This document shows, one piece after another, positions 7,174 to 16,060 of a stretch of DNA of 16,060 bases; position 1 is the first letter of the stretch; every line of letters begins with the position of its first letter. The stretch covers positions 1 through 16,060 of the forward strand of contig CAYZZX010000041.1 in assembly GCA_964483085.1 (NCBI GenBank), written 5' to 3'. Source of the stretch: JALHFZ01 sp964483085. GTDB taxonomy: Bacteria > Synergistota > Synergistia > Synergistales > Aminobacteriaceae. The position numbers and the translations under genes were made by a program. Below the pieces are notes generated by a model. The model was given only the letters and a program-made list of their open reading frames with translations. It searched no databases and had not been told where the DNA came from.

Positions 7174-8264
7174 TGCTCTGTCCGGTCTATTCCCCCCTCG
7201 ATCTCACTGTTGAACGGGCCGAGGGAATCAGAATTTTCACGTCGAAAGGGGAGTTTCTCGATACCTATGGAGGCATCGGTGTCCTTCCCCTGGGGCATAA
7301 CCACCCCGACGTAGTCCGCGCCATAGGAGAGAAGGCCGCACGGTACGCTCATCTTTCCAATTACTTCCTCGATCCCGACGCCTCTGAGGTGGCGGAAGTC
7401 CTCCTGTCCAAAACGGGGAGGAGAGGAGAGGTCTATTTCGCCAATTCGGGGACCGAGGCCAACGAGGCGGCCCTCAAGGCGGTGAAGAAAAACCGCAAAG
7501 GAGCCATCGTCTCCTTCGAGGGGAATTTTCACGGCCGAACCCTTGGCGCTCTCTCAATCACCTGGGGGCCCTCCATGAGGCAGCCCTTCGAGCCGCTGAT
7601 CCCTGGGTGCGTCTTTCTTCCTCTGAGCGCCCGTGCCCTCCTCGATTTCGCCGAGAAGAACGAAGTGGCGGGGATATTTTTCGAATGCATTCAGGGGAAC
7701 ACCGGCATCTATCCCATTCCCGAAGATCTCGCCCTCGCGGCGGCGAAGCTCCAGAAGGAGCGGGGCGTTGTGGTTGCGACAGACGAAATTCAGGGCGGAC
7801 TGGGCAGAACGGGAAAATTCTTCTCCTTCGAGCACTTCGGCCTTGAGCCTGACATCATCACCCTGGGGAAGGGGCTCGGGGGCGGACTGCCTCTGGGCGC
7901 GGCTCTCTTCTGCGGCTGGTCTCCCTTCGCTCCCGGGGACCACGGCTCCACCTTCGCTCCCAACCCCGTCTCCCTTGCGGCAGGAAAGGCCGTGCTCCGT
8001 CATCTCACTCCGGCCCTGCTTGAAGAGGTTGACCGGAAGGGAGCCCTTCTTCGGAAAAAACTAGCCGCTCTTCCCTGGGCGGATGAGGTACGGGGAAAAG
8101 GCCTCATGATCGGCGTCTCCACGAAAGATCCGGCGGAGGTCAGTAAAAAGGCCTTCGACCGCTCGGTCCTTCTGAACGTGACAGGAGGAGGAATCCGTTT
8201 CCTCCCGGCTCTGACGATCACGGAGCCTGAGATGGACGAGATCGTCCGCAGGCTGAACTTTTAG
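7170..8264 (+). CDS. Class III aminotransferase, probable N-acetyl-diaminopimelate aminotransferase
   Basis: 364 residues, acetylornithine-aminotransferase (ArgD-like) family. PLP-binding features: NSGTEANEAALKA at 92-104, GNFHGRTLGALSIT at 118-131, DEIQGGLGRTG at 205-215, and the internal aldimine lysine K234 in TLGKGLGGGLPLGA; HGSTFAPNPVSLA near 258-270 supplies the phosphate-binding threonine. The start ATG 7170 overlaps the lysC stop (ATGA), with a second ATG directly after it. As the last gene of a dapA-dapB-dapH-lysC operon it most likely transaminates N-acetyl-2-amino-6-oxopimelate, a role E. coli ArgD also performs on the succinylated substrate; acetylornithine could be a second substrate (inference). 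It is a little shorter than typical ArgD. It converges on, and overlaps by 4 bases, the gene on the other strand. Confidence 0.88.
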   Translation: MMLCPVYSPLDLTVERAEGIRIFTSKGEFLDTYGGIGVLPLGHNHPDVVRAIGEKAARYAHLSNYFLDPDASEVAEVLLSKTGRRGEVYFANSGTEANEAALKAVKKNRKGAIVSFEGNFHGRTLGALSITWGPSMRQPFEPLIPGCVFLPLSARALLDFAEKNEVAGIFFECIQGNTGIYPIPEDLALAAAKLQKERGVVVATDEIQGGLGRTGKFFSFEHFGLEPDIITLGKGLGGGLPLGAALFCGWSPFAPGDHGSTFAPNPVSLAAGKAVLRHLTPALLEEVDRKGALLRKKLAALPWADEVRGKGLMIGVSTKDPAEVSKKAFDRSVLLNVTGGGIRFLPALTITEPEMDEIVRRLNF

Positions 8265-9076
8265 CAGGCGTCCGGGTCGGAGGAGAAGACGGAAAAGCGG
8301 AAGCACTCCCGGAAGCCCGCCTTCAGATAGAGGGGGTAGCCGTCGGGAGAGGCCTGAAGGGTCATCAGAGAGCAGCCAGCTGAGCGGGCCTCTTCGATAC
8401 ACCGGGAGAGAAGCATTCTTCCAAGCCCCTTTCGCCGGAAGGCTGGTACGGTGGAGAAAAAATAGAGTCCGGCGGTCTCTTTCGTAAGGGAGATCAGGGC
8501 GGTCGCTGCCGGGGACTTCTCATAAAGCAGTGTGAGAAGCCGGAAGGACTGTCCGATGGGCTCTTGAAGAAAGCCCTCCGCAAAGGCTGAAAAGGCCCGC
8601 TCATGCTCGCTCCCCGAAGAAAATCCCTTCAGAGAACATCGGGCCCAGATCCGGGCATCCTCAAGGCTGGAGGCGGTCCTGACCGTGACCGAAGGGGGAT
8701 GCTCCTCCGAAGAAGCTCCCGGAGTGAGGGGCATCGCCATGGCCGGAGGGGCGCACCGCTCCTTCAGCCCTTTCCGGGCAAGGGTTTTCCTGAGCTGCTG
8801 GAAATCGGTGGAGGGGCTGATCCACCAGGTGAAGGGCACCTCCTCCTTCTGAAAGAATGAGATAACCCGGGAGATTCCCCTTTCCAGGTCCTCCCCGGGG
8901 CAACCCCAGACGAAGTTCTGGTCGGCGATTGAAACTCCCGTGGAGACGCAGAGGCTCCCGTCCCTGAACTCCATCCGGGAAGTTGGAAGCATGCCGAAAA
9001 GCCGCAGTGTGCCTGAAAAGTTCTCCTCCGCTTTTTTGACCATTGAACAGCAAAGATTTTGTATCGGATCTTCCAT
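8261..9076 (-). CDS. GNAT-family N-acetyltransferase
   Basis: 271 residues. The C-terminal third carries the GNAT core: LYFFSTVPAFRRKGLGRMLLSRCIEEA, with the acetyl-CoA pyrophosphate loop RRKGLG, followed by LQASPDGYPLYLKAGF, the usual last strand and helix. The N-terminal half (up to about residue 130) is a separate variable region with W and F clusters such as EEVPFTWWISPSTDF, which may be a degenerate second GNAT-like domain (inference). The start was placed at position 9076 on the minus strand because AGAGGAG lies six to seven bases before this ATG; an upstream in-frame ATG at 9136 has no such site. The gene is divergent from the reductase at 9201 and convergent with the lysine operon. 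Substrate unknown. Confidence 0.85.
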   Translation of the reverse strand: MEDPIQNLCCSMVKKAEENFSGTLRLFGMLPTSRMEFRDGSLCVSTGVSIADQNFVWGCPGEDLERGISRVISFFQKEEVPFTWWISPSTDFQQLRKTLARKGLKERCAPPAMAMPLTPGASSEEHPPSVTVRTASSLEDARIWARCSLKGFSSGSEHERAFSAFAEGFLQEPIGQSFRLLTLLYEKSPAATALISLTKETAGLYFFSTVPAFRRKGLGRMLLSRCIEEARSAGCSLMTLQASPDGYPLYLKAGFRECFRFSVFSSDPDAC

Positions 9077-9200
9077 GAAATCTCCTCTTTTGTGAAGTTG
9101 TGGCATAATTGTACAAGGAAAGGGGACTTCCGGCATGGCCTGATGCTCCTTTTCTATATGAAGAAAGATTCAGCCATGAATTGAAAGGGAGGTTTTTCCT

Positions 9201-10337
9201 TTGCTCTACCGTACAATGCCCCGGACGGGCGACAAGATCTCAATCCTCGGCTTCGGCTGCATGCGCTTTCCCCTCGACAGTGAGGGGGGCATCGATGAAG
9301 GCCGGACCACCGCCCTGATACGCAGGGCCATCGACTCGGGAGTCAATTATATTGACACTGCCTGGACCTATCACGGCGGAGAGAGCGAGCCCGTGGTGGG
9401 ACGAGCCCTCTCGGGAGGCTATCGGGAGAAGGTCTTTCTCGCCACGAAGCTTCCGAGCTGGCTTGTGGAGACCCCTTCCGATATGGACCGTTTTCTCGAC
9501 GCACAGCTTGAAAAGCTCCAGACGGACTCTATCGACTACTATCTTCTCCATTCCCTCAACCAGGACAGGTGGGCTATCATGGAGAACAACGGCTATGCCG
9601 CCTTTCTCGACCGGGCCCTCTCGGACGGACGGATCCGCCGGGCGGGATTCTCCTTTCACGACCAGCTTCCGCTGTTCAAAAAAATTGTCGATGACTATCC
9701 CTGGCATTTCTGCCAGATTCAGTACAACTTCCTCGACACGGAGTACCAGGCCGGCACCGCGGGGCTGAAGTACGTCGCGGAAAAAAACATCGGCATGGTC
9801 ATCATGGAGCCCCTCCGGGGAGGAAACCTCGCAGCCAACGTGCCGGAGGATATTCAGGCCATCTGGAAGGAGTCTCCGAAGAAGCTCTCTCCCGCCGGAT
9901 GGGCCCTCCGCTGGATATGGGACCAACCGGAGCTGCAGGTGGTCCTCAGCGGCATGACCACGGAGAAAGACCTTGCGGACAACCTCGCCTCCGCCGAGGG
10001 AGGGGAGCCCGGCTCCCTCACAGCGGCCGAGAAGGAGATGGTCGGCCGGGTGAAAAAGGAGTATCAAAATCGGATGAAGGTCCGCTGCACCGGGTGCCAG
10101 TACTGCATGCCCTGCCCTGTCGGGGTGAACATCCCCGAATGCTTCAACCGCTACAACATGGCCTTCATGTTCGACGACGTGGAGAAGGCCCGGGAGACCT
10201 ACTCCATATTCCTGAAGCCCGGAGCGAGGGCAAGCGACTGCGTGAAATGCGGTGCCTGCGAGACGCAGTGCCCGCAGAACCTCCCCATTCGGGATTGCCT
10301 TGATGCGGTGAAGGAGCTTCTCGAGCCGGAGCAATAA
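9201..10337 (+). CDS. Aldo/keto reductase with C-terminal ferredoxin-like Fe-S domain
   Basis: 378 residues. The N-terminal TIM barrel holds the aldo/keto reductase tetrad D52, Y57, K83 and H117 (in IDTAWTY, ATKLPSW and LLHSLN). The C-terminal 85 residues have two cysteine groups, C296-x2-C299-x2-C302-x2-C305 with C314, and C347-x2-C350-x2-C353-x3-C357-P, the second being a classic [4Fe-4S] ferredoxin signature. Such fusions are common in strict anaerobes, and their physiological substrates are mostly unknown. The start TTG 9201 is preceded by GGGAGG at 9187-9192 and gives the family's usual N-terminus (LYRTMPRTG then ISILGFGCMR). It stands alone; the next gene starts 124 bases later behind a hairpin-rich leader. 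No good promoter hexamers could be fixed in the 9077-9200 divergent gap. Confidence 0.93.
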   Translation: MLYRTMPRTGDKISILGFGCMRFPLDSEGGIDEGRTTALIRRAIDSGVNYIDTAWTYHGGESEPVVGRALSGGYREKVFLATKLPSWLVETPSDMDRFLDAQLEKLQTDSIDYYLLHSLNQDRWAIMENNGYAAFLDRALSDGRIRRAGFSFHDQLPLFKKIVDDYPWHFCQIQYNFLDTEYQAGTAGLKYVAEKNIGMVIMEPLRGGNLAANVPEDIQAIWKESPKKLSPAGWALRWIWDQPELQVVLSGMTTEKDLADNLASAEGGEPGSLTAAEKEMVGRVKKEYQNRMKVRCTGCQYCMPCPVGVNIPECFNRYNMAFMFDDVEKARETYSIFLKPGARASDCVKCGACETQCPQNLPIRDCLDAVKELLEPEQ

Positions 10338-10370
10338 AAAAGGCGGTATTTCTTCCAGTGAATAAATAAT

Positions 10371-10407
10371 TCCGGAGCGCCCCGTTTGCCGTTGCCGGCG
10401 CTCCGGA
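10371..10407. terminator. Strong GC hairpin between reductase and ClC genes
   Basis: Perfect 11-base arms, TCCGGAGCGCC 10371-10381 and GGCGCTCCGGA 10397-10407, around a 15-base loop. An A/T-rich stretch (AATAAATAAT) lies on the 5' side and no T-run on the 3' side, so it fits a minus-strand terminator better than a plus-strand one, although no minus-strand gene ends here. It may still end or stabilise the reductase mRNA. Confidence 0.5.
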
Positions 10408-10410
10408 GTT

Positions 10411-10446
10411 CCCTGCTGAATCGGAAAGATCAGGGGCAACGCCCCT
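10411..10446 (+). promoter_or_regulatory. Overlapping alternative hairpins ahead of the ClC gene
   Basis: CCCTG (10411-10415) can pair with CAGGG (10431-10435), while AGGGGC (10432-10437) can pair with GCCCCT (10441-10446) around a three-base loop. The two share bases 10432-10435 and exclude each other, and the second ends just before the ribosome site of the ClC gene (AGAAGG near 10449). A regulatory role is only a possibility; I do not see the fluoride-riboswitch consensus. Confidence 0.3.
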
Positions 10447-10461
10447 TGAGAAGGTGCTGCA

Positions 10462-12018
10462 ATGGGTTCCTATCGTATTTTAACCGGAGGGGGCCGCTTC
10501 CGGGCTGTCCTCATCCTCCGGGGAATCGCCGTCGGTGCCGCTGCCGGGTTCGCGGCGTCCCTGTACCGGGTGTTTCTCGGCCTTGCGGAGAGATTTTCCC
10601 TCGTTGCCCTTGGAGGATCGTCTCCTGTACCCCTTCCGCTCACCGCGGCAGCCTGGTGCGCCGGAGCATGGATCATTGCGAAACTGATGGAGCATGAACC
10701 CCTGTCCCGGGGAGGAGGAATACCCCAGGTGGAGGCGGAGCTCCTCGGGCAGATCTCGATGAATTCCTGGCGGGTTCTGTGGACAAAATTCGTCGGCGGA
10801 GTCCTCGCTATCGCCATGGGGATGTCCCTGGGGCGAGGAGGCCCGTCCGTCCAGATCGGCGCGGCCGTGGGAAAGGGAGCGGCGCGCCTGGAAAAGACGT
10901 CCCGGCTGGAGGAAAAGCTGTTCCTCACCTGCGGCGCTGCCGCAGGGATCTCCGCCGTCTTCAACGCCCCCCTTGCAGGAGTGCTCTTTGTCCTTGAGGA
11001 GGTGCACAAGAGCTTTTCTCCTCTTATCCTTCTCGCCGCCATGACGGCCTCTCTGGCGGCGGATGTGGTGTCAAAAAACTTCTTCGGGCTCGGGGCGTTC
11101 TTTCCCGTAGCTCCCCATCCGTACCTTCCCCTCGGAGGGTATATCCATTTCCTTCTGCTCGGCATCCTGTGCGGCGGAGGAGGAGTTCTCTTCTGCCGGG
11201 TCATTCTCTCCTTTCAGGCTTTCTACGCAAAGCTGAGGATCTCGCTTTTTCTGAAAATCCTCATTCCGGCCCTCGCGGCTCTGGCGGTCGGCCTCTTTCT
11301 CCCCCAGATCCTCGGGGGCGGCCAGATTCTCGTGGAGAGCATCGGCCATGGAAATTATTCCCCTGCAGCACTGCTCTTTCTCTTTGCAGCCAAGCTCCTC
11401 TTCACGGCCCTGTGTTTCGGCTCAGGAGCTCCGGGAGGCATCTTTCTTCCCATGCTGTCCCTGGGAGCAGCTCTCGGTGCCCTGTACGGAAGTGCCGCCT
11501 CCCAGTTCTTCGGGCTGGACCCGGCCCTGTCGATCAACTTTCTCTTCGCGGGGATGGCGGGTTTTTTCGCTGCGGTCGTCCGGGCTCCCATCACGGGAAT
11601 CGTCCTGATAATCGAGATGACGGGCTCCTTCTCCCAGATGCTGCCCGTCTCGGTCGTTGCCCTGGCGGCCCATGCTGCGGCGGACCTGCTGAGATCGGAG
11701 CCCATATATGAATCCCTCAGGAATCGCCTGCTCAGGAGACGGAAAGAAGAGGGAGAAAGGGATGGAAAGGTGCTGCTTGAGGGGTATATCTGTGCGGGAG
11801 CTCTCCTCGACGGAGTGGAAGTTCAAAATGCCGATCTTCCGGCGGGGTGCCTCCTCGTGAGTGTTTTTCGATCAGGAGAGGAGATCCTGCCCCATGGGGA
11901 TACGGTCCTCCGTGCAGGGGATAGAGTCACTGCCCTCGCGGACGCACAGAAGGCCGCAGGGGTGCGGGAGGCACTGCTGCACCTCGCGGAAATCTGCGGT
12001 CCGGAAAAAGATGAATAA
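10462..12018 (+). CDS. ClC-family anion transporter with TrkA-C domain
   Basis: 518 residues: an integral membrane ClC domain (about 1-420) with many hydrophobic helices, then a C-terminal TrkA-C/RCK-C ligand-sensing domain (about 435-500, VEVQNADLPAGCLLVSVFRSGEEILPHG in two strands-and-turn units). Filter signatures are GGGIPQ near 84-89, GRGGPSVQIGAA at 124-135, the EE of FVLEEV at 179-180 (the proton-path glutamate region), GSGAPGGIFLP near 320-330 and the tyrosine of SEPIYESL near 414. The external gating glutamate of GREGP is replaced by glycine at residue 126, checked in the DNA (GGG CGA GGA GGC CCG), and the ion-coordinating serine of GSGIP by glycine at 85. This predicts altered gating or coupling, possibly channel-like transport or other ion choice (inference). 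Start ATG 10462. Confidence 0.93.
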   Translation: MGSYRILTGGGRFRAVLILRGIAVGAAAGFAASLYRVFLGLAERFSLVALGGSSPVPLPLTAAAWCAGAWIIAKLMEHEPLSRGGGIPQVEAELLGQISMNSWRVLWTKFVGGVLAIAMGMSLGRGGPSVQIGAAVGKGAARLEKTSRLEEKLFLTCGAAAGISAVFNAPLAGVLFVLEEVHKSFSPLILLAAMTASLAADVVSKNFFGLGAFFPVAPHPYLPLGGYIHFLLLGILCGGGGVLFCRVILSFQAFYAKLRISLFLKILIPALAALAVGLFLPQILGGGQILVESIGHGNYSPAALLFLFAAKLLFTALCFGSGAPGGIFLPMLSLGAALGALYGSAASQFFGLDPALSINFLFAGMAGFFAAVVRAPITGIVLIIEMTGSFSQMLPVSVVALAAHAAADLLRSEPIYESLRNRLLRRRKEEGERDGKVLLEGYICAGALLDGVEVQNADLPAGCLLVSVFRSGEEILPHGDTVLRAGDRVTALADAQKAAGVREALLHLAEICGPEKDE

Positions 12019-12068
12019 GGGCTGTTTCTTGCCATTGGCGGAAGGTTTACAATAAAAGGAGGCAGATC

Positions 12069-12548
12069 ATGGCACATCCGATGCGCCGAAAGGACCGGGA
12101 AATGACAGACAGTGCGGAAATGGACGAGGTTCTGAACAAGGCCCTCGTGGGACATCTGGGACTCTGCGACGAAGGAGCGCCCTACGTTCTGCCCATGAAC
12201 TTTGCTCTTCTGAACGGAGCTCTCTATCTGCACTGCGCCCGGGAGGGCAGGAAGCTTGATGTTATAGGGAAAAACCCCCGGGCCTGCTTCTCCGCGGAGA
12301 CGGACATGGAGCTCGTGACTTCCCCTCAGGCCTGCGGTTGGGGAATGATGTACCGGAGCGTTCTGCTCTTCGGCACGATCTCCGTGGTCGAATCGGAGGA
12401 GGAAAAGTGTGAGTCCATGATGGCCTTGATGAAAAAGTGTGCGGGCCCGGATTTCTCCCACGTCTTTACACCTTCCGAGCTGGCCTCGGTGACGGTGCTG
12501 CGCCTTGACTGGGATGAGCGGACGGGGAAAGCCCGCCGTCCCGCCTGA
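12069..12548 (+). CDS. Nim-like pyridoxamine 5'-phosphate oxidase family protein
   Basis: 159 residues with the split-barrel flavin-binding fold. The N-terminus MRRKDREMTD (residues 5-14) is the hallmark of the Nim / Pyridox_ox_2 group; LVGHLGLCDEGAPYVLPMNFALLNGALYLHCAREGRKLDVI follows the typical strand order, and the late FGTISVVESEEEK strand closes the barrel. Members of this group bind FMN or heme; some confer 5-nitroimidazole resistance by reducing the drug, but most are of unknown role, so resistance is not claimed here. The start ATG 12069 is preceded by AAAAGGAGG at 12054-12062. It lies 50 bases after the ClC gene, and its stop is within the ribosome site of the following gene, so the two are co-transcribed. 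Confidence 0.9.
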   Translation: MAHPMRRKDREMTDSAEMDEVLNKALVGHLGLCDEGAPYVLPMNFALLNGALYLHCAREGRKLDVIGKNPRACFSAETDMELVTSPQACGWGMMYRSVLLFGTISVVESEEEKCESMMALMKKCAGPDFSHVFTPSELASVTVLRLDWDERTGKARRPA

Positions 12549-14304
12549 GGAGGAGGCATGGTGTTCCGCATCCGGAGGATATTTGACGATCTCTCCCCTG
12601 CCAACGTTCGAGTCATCGAAGGGGTACGGAAGATCATGAAGGAGCAGTTTTCCGGAGTGCGTCCGGAGGACGTCCAGTCCATCCCCGAAAAACTGCGAAA
12701 CCAGATCAAGTACGGCTTCCAGACCCTGCTCTTTGTCGCCGAGAAGGGGGTGGGGAACGTCCAGGGGTTCGCCCTCGTCCTTCACGACATCCTCCTGAAA
12801 TACTGCTATCTCGACTATGTGGCGGTGGCGGGAGGAGAGCCCGGCGGCGGGCTCGGCGGCATTCTCTACGAGCGGGTGCGCAAGGAGGCCCTGGACCTCG
12901 GCTGCATCGGGATATTTTTTGAATGCCTTCCCGACGACCCCGCCCTCAGCCGGGACGAGGCGGTGAGAAAGCAGAACATTGCCCGCCTCCGCTTTTACGA
13001 ACGGTACGGCGCGACCCCTATCGTCGGGACGAAATACGAAACCCCCCTCGAACCGGGGGGGGACAACCCTCCCTATCTCGTCTTCGATAGTCTCGGAAGG
13101 AACGAACCCCTCCGGCGGGAGAAGGCGAAGCTCATCGTGGCCGCCATCCTCGGCAAGAAGTACGGATCTCTCTGCTCCCCTGAATATATCCGCATGGTGG
13201 TCACTTCCTTTACGGACGATCCCGTGAAGCTTCGCCCCCTCCGGTACCTTCCGGCACCGGCAAAACTTGAGATCGCCGCCGACATCCCCGAGAGCGAACG
13301 GATCGCCCTCTTTGTCAACCGCGGCCATGCAATCCACCATGTCCGGGAGCGGGGGTATGTAGAGGCTCCGGTGCGGGTGGAGGCCATCCTCAGAAAAATC
13401 CAGCCCTCGGGGCTCTTCTCCGAGCAGAAAGTCCGCCACTACGGCGAACGGCACATCCTCAAAGTGCACAGCGCCGTATTCTACTCCTACCTGCGGAAGG
13501 TCTGCCTCTCAATGCCCGACGGACAGTCGGTCTACCCCTACGTCTTCCCCGTCCGGAACGCCGCCCGCCCTCCCCAGGATCTCTCCGTGCGAGCTGGCTA
13601 TTTCTGCATGGACACCTTCACCCCCCTGAATAAAAACGCCTTCCTCGCGGCACTGGGAAGCGTGGACTGCGCCCTCTCGGGAGCTCAATCTCTCCTGGAG
13701 GGGCGGCATCTGGCCTACGCCCTGGTCCGCCCCCCCGGACATCACGCCGAGCGGCGGCTCTTCGGCGGGTTCTGCTATTTCAACAGCGCCTCCGCGGCGG
13801 CGGAATACCTCTCCGCCTTCGGCCCCGTGGCCATGCTCGACATCGACTACCATCACGGCAACGGCCACCAGGACATCTTCAACAATCGAAAGGACGTCCT
13901 GACCGTCTCAATCCACGGCCACCCCCGGTTCGCCTACCCCTACTTCTCAGGGTTTGAGGACGAAAAAGGAGAGGGAGAGGGCCGAGGCTTCAACCTCAAC
14001 GTCCCTCTCCCTGAAAAAATCACTTCCGAGGATTACCTGGAAGCTCTGCGGAAGGCAGTCCGGCGGATCGAAAAACACAATGCTGCTTTCCTTGTCGTCC
14101 CCTTCGGAGGGGACACCTGCCGGAAGGACCCCACGGGAACCTGGTCTCTCGCCGCCCGGGACTTCGAGAATAACGGACGGCTTATCGGATCCCTGGCCCT
14201 TCCCGTCCTCGTCGTTCAGGAGGGGGGCTACAACACCCGCCTTCTGGGGGACAACGTCCGGGCCTTCTTCAAAGGGCTCTTCGAGGCCTCCCGTTCAGCC
14301 GGAG

Positions 14305-15366
<1,062 letters not shown>

Positions 15367-15392
15367 GGATCTGCCTCCTTCTCAATCGATAG

Positions 15393-15427
15393 GCCCGGGG
15401 GTAGAATGAATATGGGTTTTCCCGGGC
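15393..15427 (-). promoter_or_regulatory. GC inverted repeat in the aldolase leader
   Basis: GCCCGGG at 15393-15399 mirrors CCCGGGC at 15421-15427, 21 bases apart, between the aldolase start and its likely promoter region; a perfect TATAAT is present on the minus strand at 15471-15466 but without a convincing -35. It could be an operator or a leader hairpin. Confidence 0.3.
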
Positions 15428-15491
15428 ACTTTTCTCTATTGTACCCGACAAAGGGTGCTCTGGGTATTATATTATTACCGGAGGTGGCTGT

Positions 15492-16060
15492 ATGAAACTT
15501 CAAAAAGGGCATTCCGTGGTGGGCTTCGCCGGCCTCGGCGTCATGGGGCACAGCATGGCGGGGCATATTCTCGAGGGAGGGTATGACCTCCTCATCTACA
15601 ACCGCTCGAAGGAGAAGGGGCTCGATCTTCTCGCCTGCGGAGCGGTCTGGGCGGAGACTCCGAAGGATCTCGCGGAGAAGAGCGACGTGATCATCACCAT
15701 CGTGGGGTATCCGAAGGACGTGGAGGAGCTCTACCTCGGAGAGGATGGACTTCTGAGCGGAGCCCGCCCGGGAACGGTCCTGATCGACATGACCACCTCA
15801 AGCCCCGCCCTCGCGGTCCGGATCGCCGAAGAGGGAGCGGAAAAGGGCCTTCCCGTCCTCGACGCCCCCGTCTCGGGGGGGGACCGGGGGGCCAGGGAGG
15901 CCGCCCTTTCCATCATGGTCGGAGGAGAGAGGGAGATTTTTGAATCTGTCCGCCCTCTCCTTGAGCTCCTGGGGAAGAAGATCGTCCTCCAGGGAGGCCC
16001 GGGGTGCGGACAGCATGCCAAGATGGCAAACCAGATCGCCATCGCCTCGGGGATGATGGG
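15492..16060 (+). CDS. NAD(P)-dependent beta-hydroxyacid dehydrogenase (5' part)
   Basis: Begins at ATG 15492 with CCGGAGGTGG at 15478-15487 and runs open to the window edge; 189 residues are visible of an expected 290-300. The Rossmann motif VVGFAGLGVMGHSMA (G14-x-G16-x2-G19) is at the N-terminus, NRSKEK near 37-42 suggests preference for NADP because of the arginine after the second strand, DAPVSGGDRGA is the substrate-binding signature (about 125), and GQHAKMANQ near 175-183 holds the catalytic lysine. This is the 3-hydroxyisobutyrate/tartronate semialdehyde/6-phosphogluconate-like dehydrogenase family; the exact substrate cannot be set. Divergent from the aldolase, sharing the 15367-15491 region. 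Confidence 0.92.
   Translation, partial: MKLQKGHSVVGFAGLGVMGHSMAGHILEGGYDLLIYNRSKEKGLDLLACGAVWAETPKDLAEKSDVIITIVGYPKDVEELYLGEDGLLSGARPGTVLIDMTTSSPALAVRIAEEGAEKGLPVLDAPVSGGDRGAREAALSIMVGGEREIFESVRPLLELLGKKIVLQGGPGCGQHAKMANQIAIASGMM

Noticed and set aside
9240..10439. Minus-strand open frame of 399 codons opposite the aldo/keto reductase
   Set aside because: Fully shadowed by a reductase with intact tetrad and Fe-S motifs; the antisense product has no recognisable domain.
10371..10461. Fluoride riboswitch ahead of the ClC gene
   Set aside because: I could not find the conserved GGxGATGG...CGCC...ACC core or the CTGATGACTCC-like segment of that motif; hairpins alone do not support it.
12069..12548. 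Calling the Nim-like protein a nitroimidazole resistance gene
   Set aside because: The family signature is clear but most members have no shown drug-reducing activity, so resistance is not supported by sequence alone.
11823..13469. Minus-strand open frame of 548 codons spanning three plus-strand genes
   Set aside because: It crosses the ends of the ClC, Nim-like and deacetylase genes, each strongly supported; low-complexity, His-rich antisense translation.

Overview
The window reads as a GC-rich, gene-dense chromosomal segment of an anaerobic bacterium. The gene content (DapH-type acetylase lysine pathway, T-box control, an aldo/keto reductase with a ferredoxin-like tail, FbaB-type class I aldolase, Tm-1-like/PEP-hydrolase pair) would fit Synergistota or a GC-rich Firmicutes-like lineage. 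That placement is an inference; no rRNA or other phylogenetic marker is present.

Layout. (1) 1-526: the AT-rich 3' end of an unrecognised gene with a C-terminal zinc ribbon, closed by a strong intrinsic terminator. (2) 571-3227: a sigma70-type promoter and a three-gene operon: UPF0261/Tm-1-like protein, TIM-barrel PEP-hydrolase-like protein, and a small SRPBCC protein with unusual cysteine clusters. (3) 3228-3724: a non-coding stretch with a long hairpin, an almost ideal promoter (TTGACA-N17-TAATAT) and a complete T-box riboswitch whose likely specifier is AAA (Lys). (4) 3725-8264: the lysine/diaminopimelate operon dapA-dapB-dapH-lysC-aminotransferase, with overlapping or nearly abutting genes. 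It covers aspartate kinase, the DapA and DapB steps, N-acetylation and transamination. Aspartate-semialdehyde dehydrogenase, the deacetylase, epimerase and decarboxylase are not in the window. (5) 8261-9076 (minus): a GNAT acetyltransferase converging on that operon. (6) 9201-14354 (plus): an Fe-S aldo/keto reductase, a ClC anion transporter with a TrkA-C domain, a Nim-like flavin-binding protein, and a fused GNAT-histone-deacetylase-like protein. (7) 14305-15366 (minus): FbaB-type fructose-bisphosphate aldolase. (8) 15492-end: the 5' part of a beta-hydroxyacid dehydrogenase cut by the window edge.

The best-supported regulatory unit is the T-box: uncharged tRNA-Lys would stabilise the antiterminator and turn on diaminopimelate/lysine synthesis. 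The observations most worth following are the ClC protein lacking the gating glutamate (GRGGP in place of GREGP), the single-chain acetyltransferase-deacetylase fusion, and the operon that places the two halves of the plant Tm-1 architecture beside a Cys-rich SRPBCC protein.
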